NCBI GenBank assembly: GCA_963971225.1
Contig: OZ020269.1
Coordinates: forward strand, 29,615,783 to 29,679,782
DNA length: 64,000 nt
Direction of reading: 5' to 3'
Origin: Melieria omissa
Taxonomy: Eukaryota; Arthropoda; Insecta; Diptera; Ulidiidae
In this document: positions 1 through 11,620 of the stretch, piece by piece
Position numbering within the stretch: the first letter of the stretch is position 1
Layout: each line of letters starts with the position of its first letter
Notes under the pieces: generated by a model
Told to the model about the DNA's origin: nothing
Database searches by the model: none
Seen by the model: only the letters and a program-made list of their open reading frames with translations
Program-made: the position numbers and the translations under genes

Positions 1-1060
1 AAATAGTATCTTGCATTAATTTCAGTTCTGTACTTGTACGCTTTTGATTGGTTTTTAAATTTCTTTAATTTATTTTTAATTTTTTATCACATTTTGTTTA
101 TTTTTGTTATTTATCATCAATTTTTTCTAATTTAATTCATTTTATTGTTTGAAGCGACTTCCGCTGTATTTTATTTTTTATTTTATTTGACTTTTTGTAT
201 TACATTCAACTTATTTTGCATTATTTATTTATTTTGAACTTATGTTTGTATAACTTGTTATTTTTTATAACATTTATTGTTGTATTTAATTAATTAACTT
301 AATATATTTTATTTTTTTATTTGTTAAATTTACATTTAAATTTGTTTTATTATTTTATTTTATTTCTTTTATTTGTTATGTTGCTTAATTAATTAATTTT
401 CGTAATTTATATTTAATTTTTTTTTTAATCATTAATTTTTTTTTACATTTAATTTATTTGTTTCTTTTTTATATTGATTTCTTAGTAATTAAATTAGTAC
501 ATTTAAATTTTTTTTATTATTTTATTTATTTTATTTGTTATGTTGCTTAATTAATTAATTTTCGTAATTTATATATTAATTTTTTTTAATCATTTATTTT
601 TTATTTTTTACATTTAATTTATTTGTTTCTTTTTTATATTGATTTCTTAGTAATTTAATATTTTTAATTTTTTATTGGTATTCCTTTTTTACTTTCCTTT
701 TTATTAAGAATTTTAAAATGTTTCCTTATTTTTTATTTATTTATTTTTTTATTAAATATTATTTATATTTTTTTATTTATTTATTTATTTATATTTCTTT
801 TTTTGTTTTTGTTTTATATTTTATTTTATTTTGTTTAATTAATTAATTTTCGTATTGAATATTTTATGTATTTATTTATTTTTTTTAATTAATTTTTTTT
901 ATTTGTTTCATTTTATTTATTTTTATTGATTTCTTTATTAATTAATTTTTATTCAATTTATTACATGTTGTTTATTTTTGATTATTTCTTGTTTTTAATT
1001 TCTTAATATTTTTGTTTTTGTTTATGTTTTATTTTTGATTTCTCAAATTTGAATTTTTAT
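1..1060. repeat. T-rich low-complexity block with a ~161-bp tandem duplication
   Basis: Almost pure A/T with T on the plus strand (TTTATTTATTT runs). The stretch containing GTTGCTTAATTAATTAATTTTCG at about 379-402 recurs at about 540-563 with matching flanks. A third partial copy (TTTAATTAATTAATTTTCGTA) appears near 834. No gene is visible. Confidence 0.7.
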
Positions 1061-1999
1061 ATTTTCACTCTTTTTCTTTCTTTTCGCTGCTTTGCATTTC
1101 TTTGCAAAGATAGCAAAGAAGAATTTTTCAAATTGATTTTTATTATCTTTTATTTTCCAAACACACACAGTCTGTTAGAAAGAAAAGTGTTCAAGGTTTT
1201 TAATAGTAAAATGAACCATTTCACACCATTTCTCTTGATGCAACTGTGCTGTCGTTGAGCTACGACATCATTGCTTCGTTCATTCATTTCAATTCAATGC
1301 AGCTAGCAAAATGAGTTCCATCTACGCAAACCGCTTTGTTGCTGTATCCTTGTGCAGGCTTTAAAAAGTACGAAAACTGTCGTATGCAGCTGCAGCCAAA
1401 ATGATAAAACATTGCAGACGTTCGTTGAGAAGTGGGTTGCATGTTACAAACAATTGCAAAATGTTGATGACTTTTGTGAACGGAGCAAAACCAGAGCGAC
1501 CTTCAGCAAAGAGGAAAAACCTAATTGTTTAGGGTTCATCTCGATCTGAGGTGAAGCTCGAACTTTGCTGCAGGGCATATTTAGGTCACAAGTAGGACTC
1601 ATTATGGTGTCACAAGAAGAGAAGAATGATGTGATTTTAGTGGCAGCCATTTGAAGTCCGATTGATTGGTGTATGAAAGCAGGAAGGTCTCTTATATGGG
1701 TTGCACTTATGCGCCCGGTGAGCCAAGAGCTCTCCATCTCCTTCTATAGATGAACGGAGGGTGGAAAGGTGACTTAGAGTTTCCTCTTCTACTACACTTT
1801 CTCAACTGTGACAATAGTCCCAATTTACAAGAACCAGTCTATGGCCAAATCGCCCCAACTGTGCTGCTTACTTGAGTTAAGAATGAGCCAAAGCTGCTTC
1901 CTTATGTTGCAAGTACTCTCCTTTTGACACTGTTAATTGACTGTTTCAAGAAAGGACGCACATTTACTTAGTTTGTAGGGAGATAGGGGTATGGCTATT
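1061..1999. other. Non-coding, nothing recognised
   Basis: Short chance reading frames only. It lies beyond the last colmedin exon found; whether it is intron or downstream flank is unknown. Confidence 0.5.
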
Positions 2000-2331
2000 G
2001 TAATTGTGGTGTTGTACTCCCACGCCCAGAGAGCTATGTCTTTACAGAAAGGTATGCCAACTTTAATTGTGGTCTTGCAATCTGACAGGAGTTCTTCGGC
2101 TATGCCGTTGCCTTAGATATCTACAGAAGCAAGGACTCCATTGCATAGATGTATCACCTCATTGAGCAAGCAGTGCCATGTCAGGTTTGTCTTCCTGGAG
2201 ACCATTTTAAGTACTTTGATGGCAATCTGACTGTCTGTTAAATGTGTACAGTTCTTCTTAGCAGATAGCGTTGTTTTATACGAGACAGGACTTTTAAGGT
2301 GGCTAGTACTTTCGCCTGGAAGGTGCTGCAA
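2000..2331 (-). pseudogene. Non-LTR retrotransposon relic, RNase H domain
   Basis: On the minus strand the reading HLTDSQIAIKVLKMVSRKTN continues to a GNGIAEELLSDCKTTI segment after a stop codon. It matches the RNase H region of R1/LOA/I-type LINEs: the catalytic D-S-Q and the later G-N-x-x-A-D/E-x-L motif. It is interrupted by stops. Weakly similar sequence may extend toward 1450 but I could not support it. Confidence 0.65.
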
Positions 2332-2339
2332 AATTTTGT

Positions 2340-4689
2340 TATTTGCAAACTGGCCAACAAAGGTGGATTCTCACACAGTATTTCACCTCCTACTCTACCA
2401 TCTTACTTCTACTTCTATCTTACTTCTCTTAAAGCAACAGAAATTATAACAAATAATTATCGTCAGAAACTTTCTTCTGTTTATCAACAGACTGTTTATG
2501 TACATTTTTTATGTTCTTTCATTTAACTCAAATGGGTTTATTCTATTTTTATTCATTTAAGTTTTATTATCTCATTTCTTATAATATTTATCATATTTTT
2601 TCTCACGTTGCAGTGATTTTACTCGTTTTTATTCCATTTATTTTAATATTATTTAATTTTTAATTAAATTGCATTCAACTATTACAATATACACGAGCAG
2701 CTTGTAAGTTCATTATAAAAATCAGTGGCTTTAAAGTGTCAACATGAAAAAAGTAGTTTCCGCAAAACGAAACAAAAAACCGGCAACAACATTTCGCATG
2801 GCCACAGGTGCCCACTGCTCACTGCTCACTGCTCGCCGGTCGGCGCCGCATCAGTTCACGGCCGCATTGTTGCGCTGGCTGGCGCGCGCTCGTCTGGCTG
2901 CGGTGTGGCCACGCCGGTCTGCCAGCGTGTTTATTTATGCATGGTCAGCGGCCAGACTCTGCTCGTGATAGCGAATGGGATACGTGAGTGCGTTTCCCTT
3001 ATCCCACGAGTACAATTCCTGTGGATAAAAAAAAGCAAAAACGAAAAGAGCAGACAAAAATATATATGTAGAACGTTAAATAGTATTCACATTATTTACA
3101 ATTGTAAATGAAAAGGCATTTGGGAATTTTTATACGCTTGCCACTTTGTGCGTATTTAATGGTGAGTGGAGTAAATTTTATCACATTAAAGTTGTGTAAA
3201 AATGCTGCAATTCAGTGCTGAGGTGAGAAGTGAGTTTGTTTGTATTTCTATTGCTTTAATGTTTATGTTAAATTTACATATATTCCATACTTATGATTGA
3301 AATATTTGTACACATTTTCCGCTCGTACGCATGAACAAGTCACCAGGCACCACGTGGCGTATGAGCAATCTTGCAATTCGAATACGCATCAAGCAAACAA
3401 ACAAACGTCTGCCCAAAAACACTGGTAGTATTAGGCAGTGCATACACACGTTCATACAAACATACACACTCTATATATTTATCCAAGCATGGACACTGAA
3501 CTGTGCGCACTGAACTGTCATTGGACATTTGGCCCAAAAGTTCCAAGAAAATTAAATAAACGTATGCGAACACAAGCTGACAAATCGGACAGCATACTAT
3601 GTACATATGAAAATAAATAAATAAACAAATAAATACGTCTTTATTTGCCAATGCAGCAGCTAGCCAAATGTTGTGCACACACTCAGACTCGAACTCGAAC
3701 GCCTTGAGATGGCACTTTTTGCGCTGCTCCGAATTGCAAAGTGCAGCGCCACCTGCCGCGCCCACTTAGCCACGCAGAAAGCCTAACCAACCAACCGCAA
3801 AGAACTCGCTGGAGTGCGACTCACAGCGGAATAGCAACAGACGTTCAGACAGCTGCCTGAACACATGCACACTTCGACTACGATTCAGACTCTCACTCCG
3901 TCTCTGACTCTGACTCTGACTGTCAACCAGCGCCAGCGTACACTCAAGTTGTCTATGTGTGTGTGCGTGCACCATTTGTATGCCTCTGATTTGCTTCGGT
4001 TTCGGTGATTGTGTGCAGGTCGAGCAGTGCTGCGGGCGACATACGTACAAACGTGTCGGCAAAGAAAAGCGAAAGGTGGGCGTATGGCAAAGTTTTGCTG
4101 TTAAATATCACTGTGATTTATCTGGCAGCGAAACTTTCTAAGCAATAGACACGCCAACACACACACACATACAAGTACATTCTCCTGGCATTTACATGCA
4201 CGCCCACACATGTAACACAATTGGGAAATATCGAGCGCACAATGGTGACGCACATCACGGGCCGGTCCGCATTCAGACGCTGCCGGGGTACAAGGTGATA
4301 TATGGCGGCATGATATAAACGGCACCGACGCGCACTGTTGTAGGTATTTTCATAGACACGTACAAATGTGCTGCAATTCGCCGACATTGATGAGCAACGA
4401 CTTGTTGTCGGAACGCACGCACACGCACTCTCGTTCAGGACACTGTGTGTCAAATGTGATAAAAATGTGTGTAAATCTAGCAACAGTTGAAACTTGATAA
4501 GAATTTGACTTTGAAAAATATTAAAAATTTTACTAATGTTTGTGATTTTGACATATTTTCAAAAGAACGAAGGAAGTTTTGTTTGCCTCTGCGCAAAATT
4601 ATAAATGAATTAATTAGTTAATACAAATGGGATTTTAAGTTAAACACTGCGCATGAACTTTGGTAGCTTTAGTTGAAATAGGTTGGATT
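2340..4689. other. Non-coding stretch between repeats
   Basis: No gene-like frame. There is a GC-rich patch near 2820-2930 and CA-rich islands near 3460 and 4150. I see no splice-compatible olfactomedin exon on the minus strand. Confidence 0.5.
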
Positions 4690-4970
4690 AATTTCACCTT
4701 CCGTGGTTTTTCATTGCAAAATATTTCAAAATAAAAAAAACTATAAAATATTTCATTCACATTCATCGAAGTTCAGAGCAATTTGGAGAAGTTGTTTGTA
4801 TCTTTTAACATATTTCTATCCATTATAAAATATTTCGAAATAAAAAAACCATAAAATATTCATTCACATTGAGCGATTCAAAACAATTTGGAGAAATCGA
4901 GAAAAAAAATATAAAATGTTTAATTCACATTGAACGAAGTTCAGAGCAATTTGGAGGAGTTGATTCGTTT
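4690..4970. repeat. Three degenerate tandem units of ~110 bp
   Basis: The block AAAATATTTC.AAATAAAAAAAC, then ATAAAATATTTCATTCACATT, then GTTCAGAGCAATTTGGAGAAG recurs three times, near 4718, 4828 and 4905, with decreasing completeness. Confidence 0.75.
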
Positions 4971-7639
4971 GGAACACAGTTCATTCACACAGTTGAGTTC
5001 ATTCTCTTTGTATCATTTTAAGGTCGAGTTTCCTTAGTGTCAGGTTAAGTTTTTCATAATTTTGTTGGTCTTTTGGCTGGGAATGCCAGTCCCGGCATCT
5101 CGGAATTGCAAAACTTAGTCCCGAAAATTCCGGAATTGGTAGGAGTCTCAAAAATTGTGAACAAGAACCACAAATTGCCTGCCAGACTTAATATTTGTTC
5201 CAAAATTGTTCACCTTTTTTTCTGTAAATTATTAAGCATAGTTAACTAAGTAGTTACTGCAAGTCACTTGTGACCAGTGGCGCACACATGATTAAATTTC
5301 GTTTCGAATTTATCGTTTCCTTCCTTCCTTGTTTTAACTCAAAACAAACAGATATTTTTTATGACTTTTTACCAAAATACGGTTTTTTATCTATTGTAAT
5401 GAAGTAAAAACTGTATGAAGTATTGTCGTCAAACTTTCACGAACCAGTTTCAGCCTTTGAATTTTTTGTCGTCTTGGTTCACTGGCAACTTTGTCTGAAC
5501 GCTTTATTACATATCCATGCAATATACATACTTTTCTGACACATCTCTGTTGGAGGCTCAAAGATTTCAATTTTGTTTGCCTCAAAAATAAATTTTTTTG
5601 TCTCCGACTTTCAACCTTCCTTGAAGTAGTCAAACTTTCAGTGAACTTTTCTGGCATTTTTGAATTTGACATTTTTCTGGCATTTGAATTCTGGCATTTG
5701 AATTGTGGTGCACGCTAAATTCGCGCTTAGTCGGTACCGTTCAGCTTAATTTTAACATCAATCATTTTCTAACAAAAACTACAGTTTACAGTTTATATAC
5801 ACCACCACTATTTTCATACATTCAGGCCCACAGTGCGTTGACTTTATTACACCGCATGATACACTGCGGCGTATACGCAACATTTTGGCAGAGATATGTT
5901 TGTCCGCACAAGTTGATCGTTCGCTCATAATTCATGCAGGTCTTCATAATCTAATTTTTGTGATTTCATATTTTCAGGGTTGGTTGCGTTTGTGCCACCT
6001 CCAACTTTTTGCTGCCAAACAAAAAAAAGAACAAATCAAACAACGACAAGAATAACAGCGAAAATATTTTGCTTTCGCTTGCTTGCCTCACAAAATTAAA
6101 TTAAACAAAGGCAGCAACAGTGAAACGTTGAGCAACAACAGTCACAGCAGCAGCAGCAGCACCGCCAGCACCAATCGATGAAGCAACTCCGACGCTGGTG
6201 CGGGTTGGTGACTGCGCTGTTCTTGTAGTCTCGCGTGTGGTTCAAGTTGCTGTTACTGTTATTTTTGTTGCAGCTATTATGCTGTACGTATACTCTTGTT
6301 GTTGTTGTTGTTGTTGTAGTTTTTGACTGTGATCGCTGAAGTGCTGATAGCACTTTGGACACTGTACGACAGCGTCTTTGGGTTGCATCAGCAACGCTGC
6401 CAACAAATTATAAGTTGGCCAATGTTTGCAACTCATATTTCACACACACACACACACACACATGCATTTCGCACTTGTGTGTTGCCGCATGTGCATGTTA
6501 GTGTGATGAGCGTATCGCAACTTGTATCATACAAGTCGATGCTGGGTTTATTCATGGAATCGTTACGCATAATTTAACATGTGCCCACACAAGTACACAC
6601 TGGCACTCTATGAAATGTTTATGAATGCAAAAATATTACACGCCCCGCAGTCTGATGTAGTGCGGCCGTACTAAATATATATATGTATCGAGAATGTTTG
6701 GTACATGCGTTGCTATTTGTGGTCGTTTATTGTTATTGCTGGTTGAGGTCATGTCGGGTTGAATGTTAAACATTTTCCGAACTATTGCCGCACATTGTAC
6801 GCCATGCTGCTCATGTCTCCGGATGTTTTTGCATAACAACAACAAAAAACAATTTCATATTAAACACCACATGTGGTGTGGGCAATATTAATTCTGCGAA
6901 ATTTTATTAATATTCATTATGTGTTTGAGTGATTGTGCGCAGGACAATTCGATAAGCAGCAATAATTAACAATGCAAGGCAATGTTTTCAAGCAATTTGA
7001 ATGGCAAAAATCATCTCAAGTAGTTTGCTTATACTTTGACATTTGCAAACATTATTGATATTAGCTCGAAAATCAAAAATTACCATAGAATTTGCCATGA
7101 TTAATATTATTTTTTTATATTTCATAGAATTTTTCTCGCTATTCACTCTGCTTGGGAGCATAGAACCTCAACAAATCGAATGATTTGTATTGGTTCCAAT
7201 AATCGATTAAAGTTCTTTCCATCACAATCAGTTCTGCCATCCATTGTCGCCTATCAGAGACGCCTTCGTATGTGAAAGTTTATTACTGGGTTGTGTAAAG
7301 AACCTTCGCGCTGTGCGCGTTGCTGCTAGGTAGGAGGTGTTGTTGGAAAACGCAGCGGTTGGTGTCTTTGATGAGCGTATTTTGGATGATGTATGCGCTG
7401 TGACATATTGCCGTTAGTCCTAAATGGCACTGTTAGTGGTGTTGTTGTTGTTGCGCTAGTATGGCTACTAGATATTAAAATCTGCTGCGAACTATAGATG
7501 AAAACTCATTGCAGTGGGAACGACAGAAGCTTATACAAAGATAAAGGATTCGACTGGGTAATGTTTAAGGAAGGGGAAACAATTAGAAAGAAGAACAATT
7601 GAAAACTTAAGAAATTGCGGAACTAATGTCATCATTTTT
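4971..7639. other. Non-coding stretch with microsatellites
   Basis: Contains CAG/CAA-type and TTG runs (around 6130-6320) and the (CA)10 tract. A copy of the terminal motif CAGTGGCGCAC occurs near 5275 (see the MITE at 59310). No gene seen. Confidence 0.5.
6441..6461. repeat. (CA)n microsatellite
   Basis: Ten perfect CA units. Many shorter CA/TG runs occur in the same intron sequence. Confidence 0.95.
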
Positions 7640-8625
7640 CCTTTGTGACACTTGATAACAGTCACTTTTAGTTTTAGAAGTAAATTTTGCACAAATTTGG
7701 CTTCAGTTGTTAAATGGTGTAATTTTAAAATAAGGTACCAGAAGATATCTTTTCGACATGGTTTACTCTTTTATTTTCGTAAAAGCGAAAAAGCCGCTGA
7801 AACTGACAAACAAATATACAAGATATAAGAATTGATTTGCACGTATCAGAACTGGTTTAAAAAGTTTCGTTCTGGAGATTTTTCACTTCAACTTTCTGGT
7901 TGACCTACTGAAGTTGATGATGACCAAACCAAAGCCATAATCAAGCCGGATCGTCATGTAACTGTACGAGAGAGTGTAGATAAATTAAAAATATTACACA
8001 CAATAAGTTGAATACGACTTCAAACTCGAAACATCTTCGAACGTCTTGAAGAGATTCACCTAAAACAAACGATTCAATATTTGCGATTTGGATCGCGCAG
8101 ACAGTCCTTCATTAAGAGGTCGAGTTTCCCTCCGACTGAGACTGTCTGTTAGCTCCAGAAAACCATACGAAGGGATTCACAATGGGCCATTTTGGCCTCC
8201 GAGTGGAAGTACGGTCCTGCCGCATATACCCTTCCCTACCGAACCTAACCTATCTCGAAGACAATGAAATCGACCCTTTCTTGAAAGGAATCATCACTCG
8301 TGATACAAACTGGGTCACTTATAATAATATTGGACCAAAGAGGTCCAATGGTTTGATGCTGAATTGCATCAAAATAGATCATGCGGTAAATTCAAGCTGC
8401 TTCCGAATAACCAAAAAATCCATTCAGATATTTACTCTCAACCACTAATGAAACTGGGATAAGTAATCAAAGCAAAACGGTCAGAAATACAAGGCCACAT
8501 CTTTATGTAACTTATAGAAACCTTTTGGAGAATGGTTGGAAATTGATGTCACATGTACCACACAGCCGTGGCCTTACAACATCTCGCATTACCATTTGTT
8601 CTAAAGTTTTCAAAATCTCTTTAAA
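7640..8625 (+). pseudogene. Decayed mariner transposase relic
   Basis: Broken reading frames on the plus strand match a mariner transposase of a different lineage from the intact one. The order is: an N-terminal segment around 7750-7985 (FYFRKSEKAAETDKQI, then WFKKFRSGDFS, then EVDDDQTKAIIKPDRH), a middle segment near 8250-8345 (DPFLKGIITRDTNWVTYNN, where the first catalytic Asp has become Asn within R-D-T-N-W), and a degraded third-Asp region near 8555. About 140 bp of unrelated sequence ending in CTAACCTAACC repeats interrupts it near 8105-8250. Confidence 0.75.
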
Positions 8626-9922
8626 TTATTAAACTTTCACTAAATGTGATCACCTGAAATTGGACTTGACTCTGTTTTTTGCTATTAAAAACCGGAAGTT
8701 CTATGAGTGCAGAATCATTGAATTGCCAGAAAGATTTCAATGCACAAATGGGAATAAGTATTTATCATTGATTTAAAGCCATTCATTGCATAACAAATTT
8801 ATTTTTATTTTATATTAAAAACCGAAATCCAATTTAATAGCACCAGTCAGTTCAATAGCATCAGAAAGTATTTAGAACTGATAGCAAATTTGCACTTCAG
8901 CGACAGCAAAAATAAATAAAAATTCAGTGTTTAACTTCTTTCAATACCCAAATGTTTTATTTAACATGTATTAATATTAATTGGAATGAATGGAATGGAA
9001 AGTAAAAAAGAAATGTGAAAACTGAAAGTATTTCAAATTGAATTGACATTGCTTTGAGTTTCACATGACGTATGAGTGATATTTTAGTCAGGAGGAATAC
9101 TCCACGCTAACAGTTTCATAACTATAACGCAAGCAATTTGGTAAACATTCTTCAACTTCTTTTAAGACCCAAAAGTTTTTTTAACATGTATCGAGTGTCT
9201 GAAAAACAACCAAACAACATGTAAACTTTCTAAAATTTTAATAAAATTAAAAATAATTTTCTTAAATTGTTTTAACGATTTTTTAGTTAGTTCTATGCAA
9301 CGTATGAGTGATATTTTAATAGTAAGAAAGCATATTTTAAACTAACAGTTAACAGCTTCTTTACTATTACGCATCGAAAAATCGCAAACAATGCACACAT
9401 TGAACTTGTGAACTTACAACATTGAAAGTTAAGTTGATTACTTTCTTAGTTTCACATGGCGTATGAGTGATATTTCGTTATAAGTAATGTTTATTTAAGG
9501 ATAATAGTTTACTTGATTCTCAAGATTAAAAAGCCATTTAGTGAACAATTACAGAAAAGTTGAAATAAAATATATAAAATTTAGTTTCCGACCTTCTTAG
9601 TTCCATACTGCGTAAGAATTACATTTTAATAGTAAGAAGAAATATTCGAAACATTAGTTTCAGTTACATTTTGGTAAACATCTTCAATTTCTTTTATTAA
9701 ACACGTAATGAAATTAAATCGAATGGCCTAAAAAATGTGCAAAGTTAAAAAACCTTAAATTAAGCTGATGATGTTTTTTTGGCGTATGAGTGATATTTTG
9801 ATATTAATTTAAGGCTAACAGCTTATTAGAACTTTAATAAGAGTAAACACTTTTCAGACATACAAAAAAAGTTTAACAAATTAAAAATTAAGTTCACGGC
9901 TTTCTTAGTTCCATATTGCGTA

Positions 9923-11214
9923 ACACTTCGTTCAATAATGTGTGTGACTGACACATAGATGGCGGCACTAATACTAAATCAATATTTTTTTCGAAATTGT
10001 GAACCTTTTTAGGCTTACTGTCAAAATTATATGTCAATCCGACCATTAGTTTACAAGTTACAGTGCTTTAAGTGACACTACTTTTGAGTTTTCAAAAAAA
10101 ATGAATTCAAAGCAATTCCGTGTGCTAATTTATCATTGTTGTTTAATGAAAAAAAATACTGTTCAATGCCAGGAATGGCTTGAAAAACATTATTCGGACT
10201 CTGCTCCATCAAAAAGAACCATTTGTTATTGGTATGCCGAATTCAAACGTGGTCGTACAGACACCGATGACATTCCATCTACTGGACGGCCAAATGACGC
10301 TGAAAATGCGGAAAACGTTGAAAAAACACTGAAAATCATTATGTCCGACCGTAAAGTGAAAGTGGGGGAGATTGCTGACATTCTAAAGATATCAGCAGGT
10401 AGTGTACACACCATAATACACGAACATTTGGTTATGAAAAAGGTGTTTTCGAAATGGGTGCCGCGTTTGCTCACACCGGAGCAAAAACAACAACGAATCG
10501 ATGATTCAAAGAGCTGTTTGGACATGTTTACGCGCAACAAGTCGGAGTTTTTGCGTCGGTACATCACAACGGATGAAACATGGATCCACCATTTCACTCC
10601 AGAGTCAAATCGGCAGTCTGCTGAGTGGCATGCAACCGGTGAAAGCCGCCCAAAGCGTCCAAAGGCACAAACATCGGCTGGCAAGGTTATGGCGTCAGTA
10701 TTTTGGGATGTGCACGGAATAATATTCATCGACTATCTTGAGAAAGGGAAAACAATCAATAGCGACTATTATATAGCGTTGTTGGAACGTTTGAAAGAAG
10801 AAATCGCGATTAAGCGGCCCCATATGAAGAAGAAAAAAGTGTTATTTCACCAAGACAATGCACCGTGTCACAAGTCGATGAAAACGATGGCAAAAATGCA
10901 TGAATTGGGCTTCGAATTTCTTCCTCATCCCCCGTATTCTCCAGATCTGGCCCCCAGCGACTACTGGCTCTTCGCAGACCTCAAAAAGATGCTCCGTGGT
11001 AAGAGATTTGGCTCAAATGATGAAGTAATCGCCGAAACTAACGCCAATTTTGAAGGCAAAGAAAAATCGTTCTACAAAGGCGGTATCGAAAGATTGGAAA
11101 AGCGTTGGAATGATTGTATCTCCCTAAAAGGGGACTATGTTGATGAATAAAAACGAATTTTGGCAAAAAAATGTGTTTTAATTAGTTAGTCACACACAGT
11201 ATTGAACGAAGTGT
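9923..11214 (+). mobile_element. Mariner element, irritans type, apparently complete
   Basis: A 1292-bp element bounded by 30-bp inverted repeats (9923-9952 and 11185-11214) with two mismatches, starting ACACTTCGTTCAATA. The left flank is TA; the right flank reads TC, so the TA duplication has one substitution. It carries one uninterrupted transposase gene. It sits exactly inside the motif GCG-TA-TGAGTGATATT of a local satellite: the left part of the motif ends at 9922 and the right part resumes at 11217, which proves both ends of the insertion. Confidence 0.96.
10101..11150 (+). CDS. Mariner transposase, full length (349 aa)
   Basis: Cuts and pastes the surrounding mariner element at TA dinucleotides. 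The length matches the family (about 345-350 residues) and no stop or frameshift is present. The N-terminal half holds the paired helix-turn-helix DNA-binding region, followed by the linker WVPRLLTPEQ. The catalytic DD34D triad is intact: Asp in TTDETWIHH, Asp in HQDNAPCHK, and, 34 residues on, the Asp in DLAPSDYW. Other irritans-group signatures (VMASVFWD, HGIIFIDYLEKGKTINSDYY) are also perfect. The ATG lies 178 bp inside the left inverted repeat, the usual spacing. Activity is not proven but nothing visible rules it out. Confidence 0.95.
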   Translation: MNSKQFRVLIYHCCLMKKNTVQCQEWLEKHYSDSAPSKRTICYWYAEFKRGRTDTDDIPSTGRPNDAENAENVEKTLKIIMSDRKVKVGEIADILKISAGSVHTIIHEHLVMKKVFSKWVPRLLTPEQKQQRIDDSKSCLDMFTRNKSEFLRRYITTDETWIHHFTPESNRQSAEWHATGESRPKRPKAQTSAGKVMASVFWDVHGIIFIDYLEKGKTINSDYYIALLERLKEEIAIKRPHMKKKKVLFHQDNAPCHKSMKTMAKMHELGFEFLPHPPYSPDLAPSDYWLFADLKKMLRGKRFGSNDEVIAETNANFEGKEKSFYKGGIERLEKRWNDCISLKGDYVDE

Positions 11215-11620
11215 TCTGAGTGATATTTGTATAGCAAGCAGAAATATTCAGTTCAGTTACATTTTAGTAAACAATGTTTAACTTCTTTTATTAAATACGT
11301 AATGATATTAAATCGAATGAAAAAAGTGTAAATTAAAAAAATTGAAAATTAAAGTGGCGATGTTCTTTCTTTCGAATGACGTATGAGTTATATTTTCATA
11401 GAAGACATATTAATTTAACGCTAACAGCTTATTAGATCTTCAATAATAGCAAACACGTGAGCACTGAAACACAATAAAAAAATTAACAGCATAAAAATTG
11501 ATTTGACGACTTTTTTAGTTCCACACTGCGTATGAGTGATATTTGTTTAGTAAGAAGAAGTATGCGAAACTAACAGCTAATTAGCAAGCAATTAAGTAGT
11601 CAGTACTGTATACAGCCAAC

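Larger units (their letters stand above)
8920..11620. repeat. Degenerate satellite array, ~155-bp monomers in alternating A/B types
   Basis: The core motif GCGTATGAGTGATATT (or close variants) recurs at about 9068, 9299, 9459, 9608, 9781, 9918 (split by the mariner, resuming at 11217), 11381 and 11527. Spacing is about 135-175 bp after the first unit. Two forms alternate. In one the motif follows TTAGTTCCATA-C/T-TG and is followed by AGTAAGAAG. In the other it follows TTTCACATGG or similar and leads into AATTTAAGGCTAACAGCTTATTA. The higher-order unit is therefore about 310 bp. Copies have diverged, so the array is old. Confidence 0.85.

Noticed and set aside
1444..1737. 97-codon minus-strand frame near the LINE RNase H relic
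   Set aside because: It might be more of the same retrotransposon, but no motif supports it.
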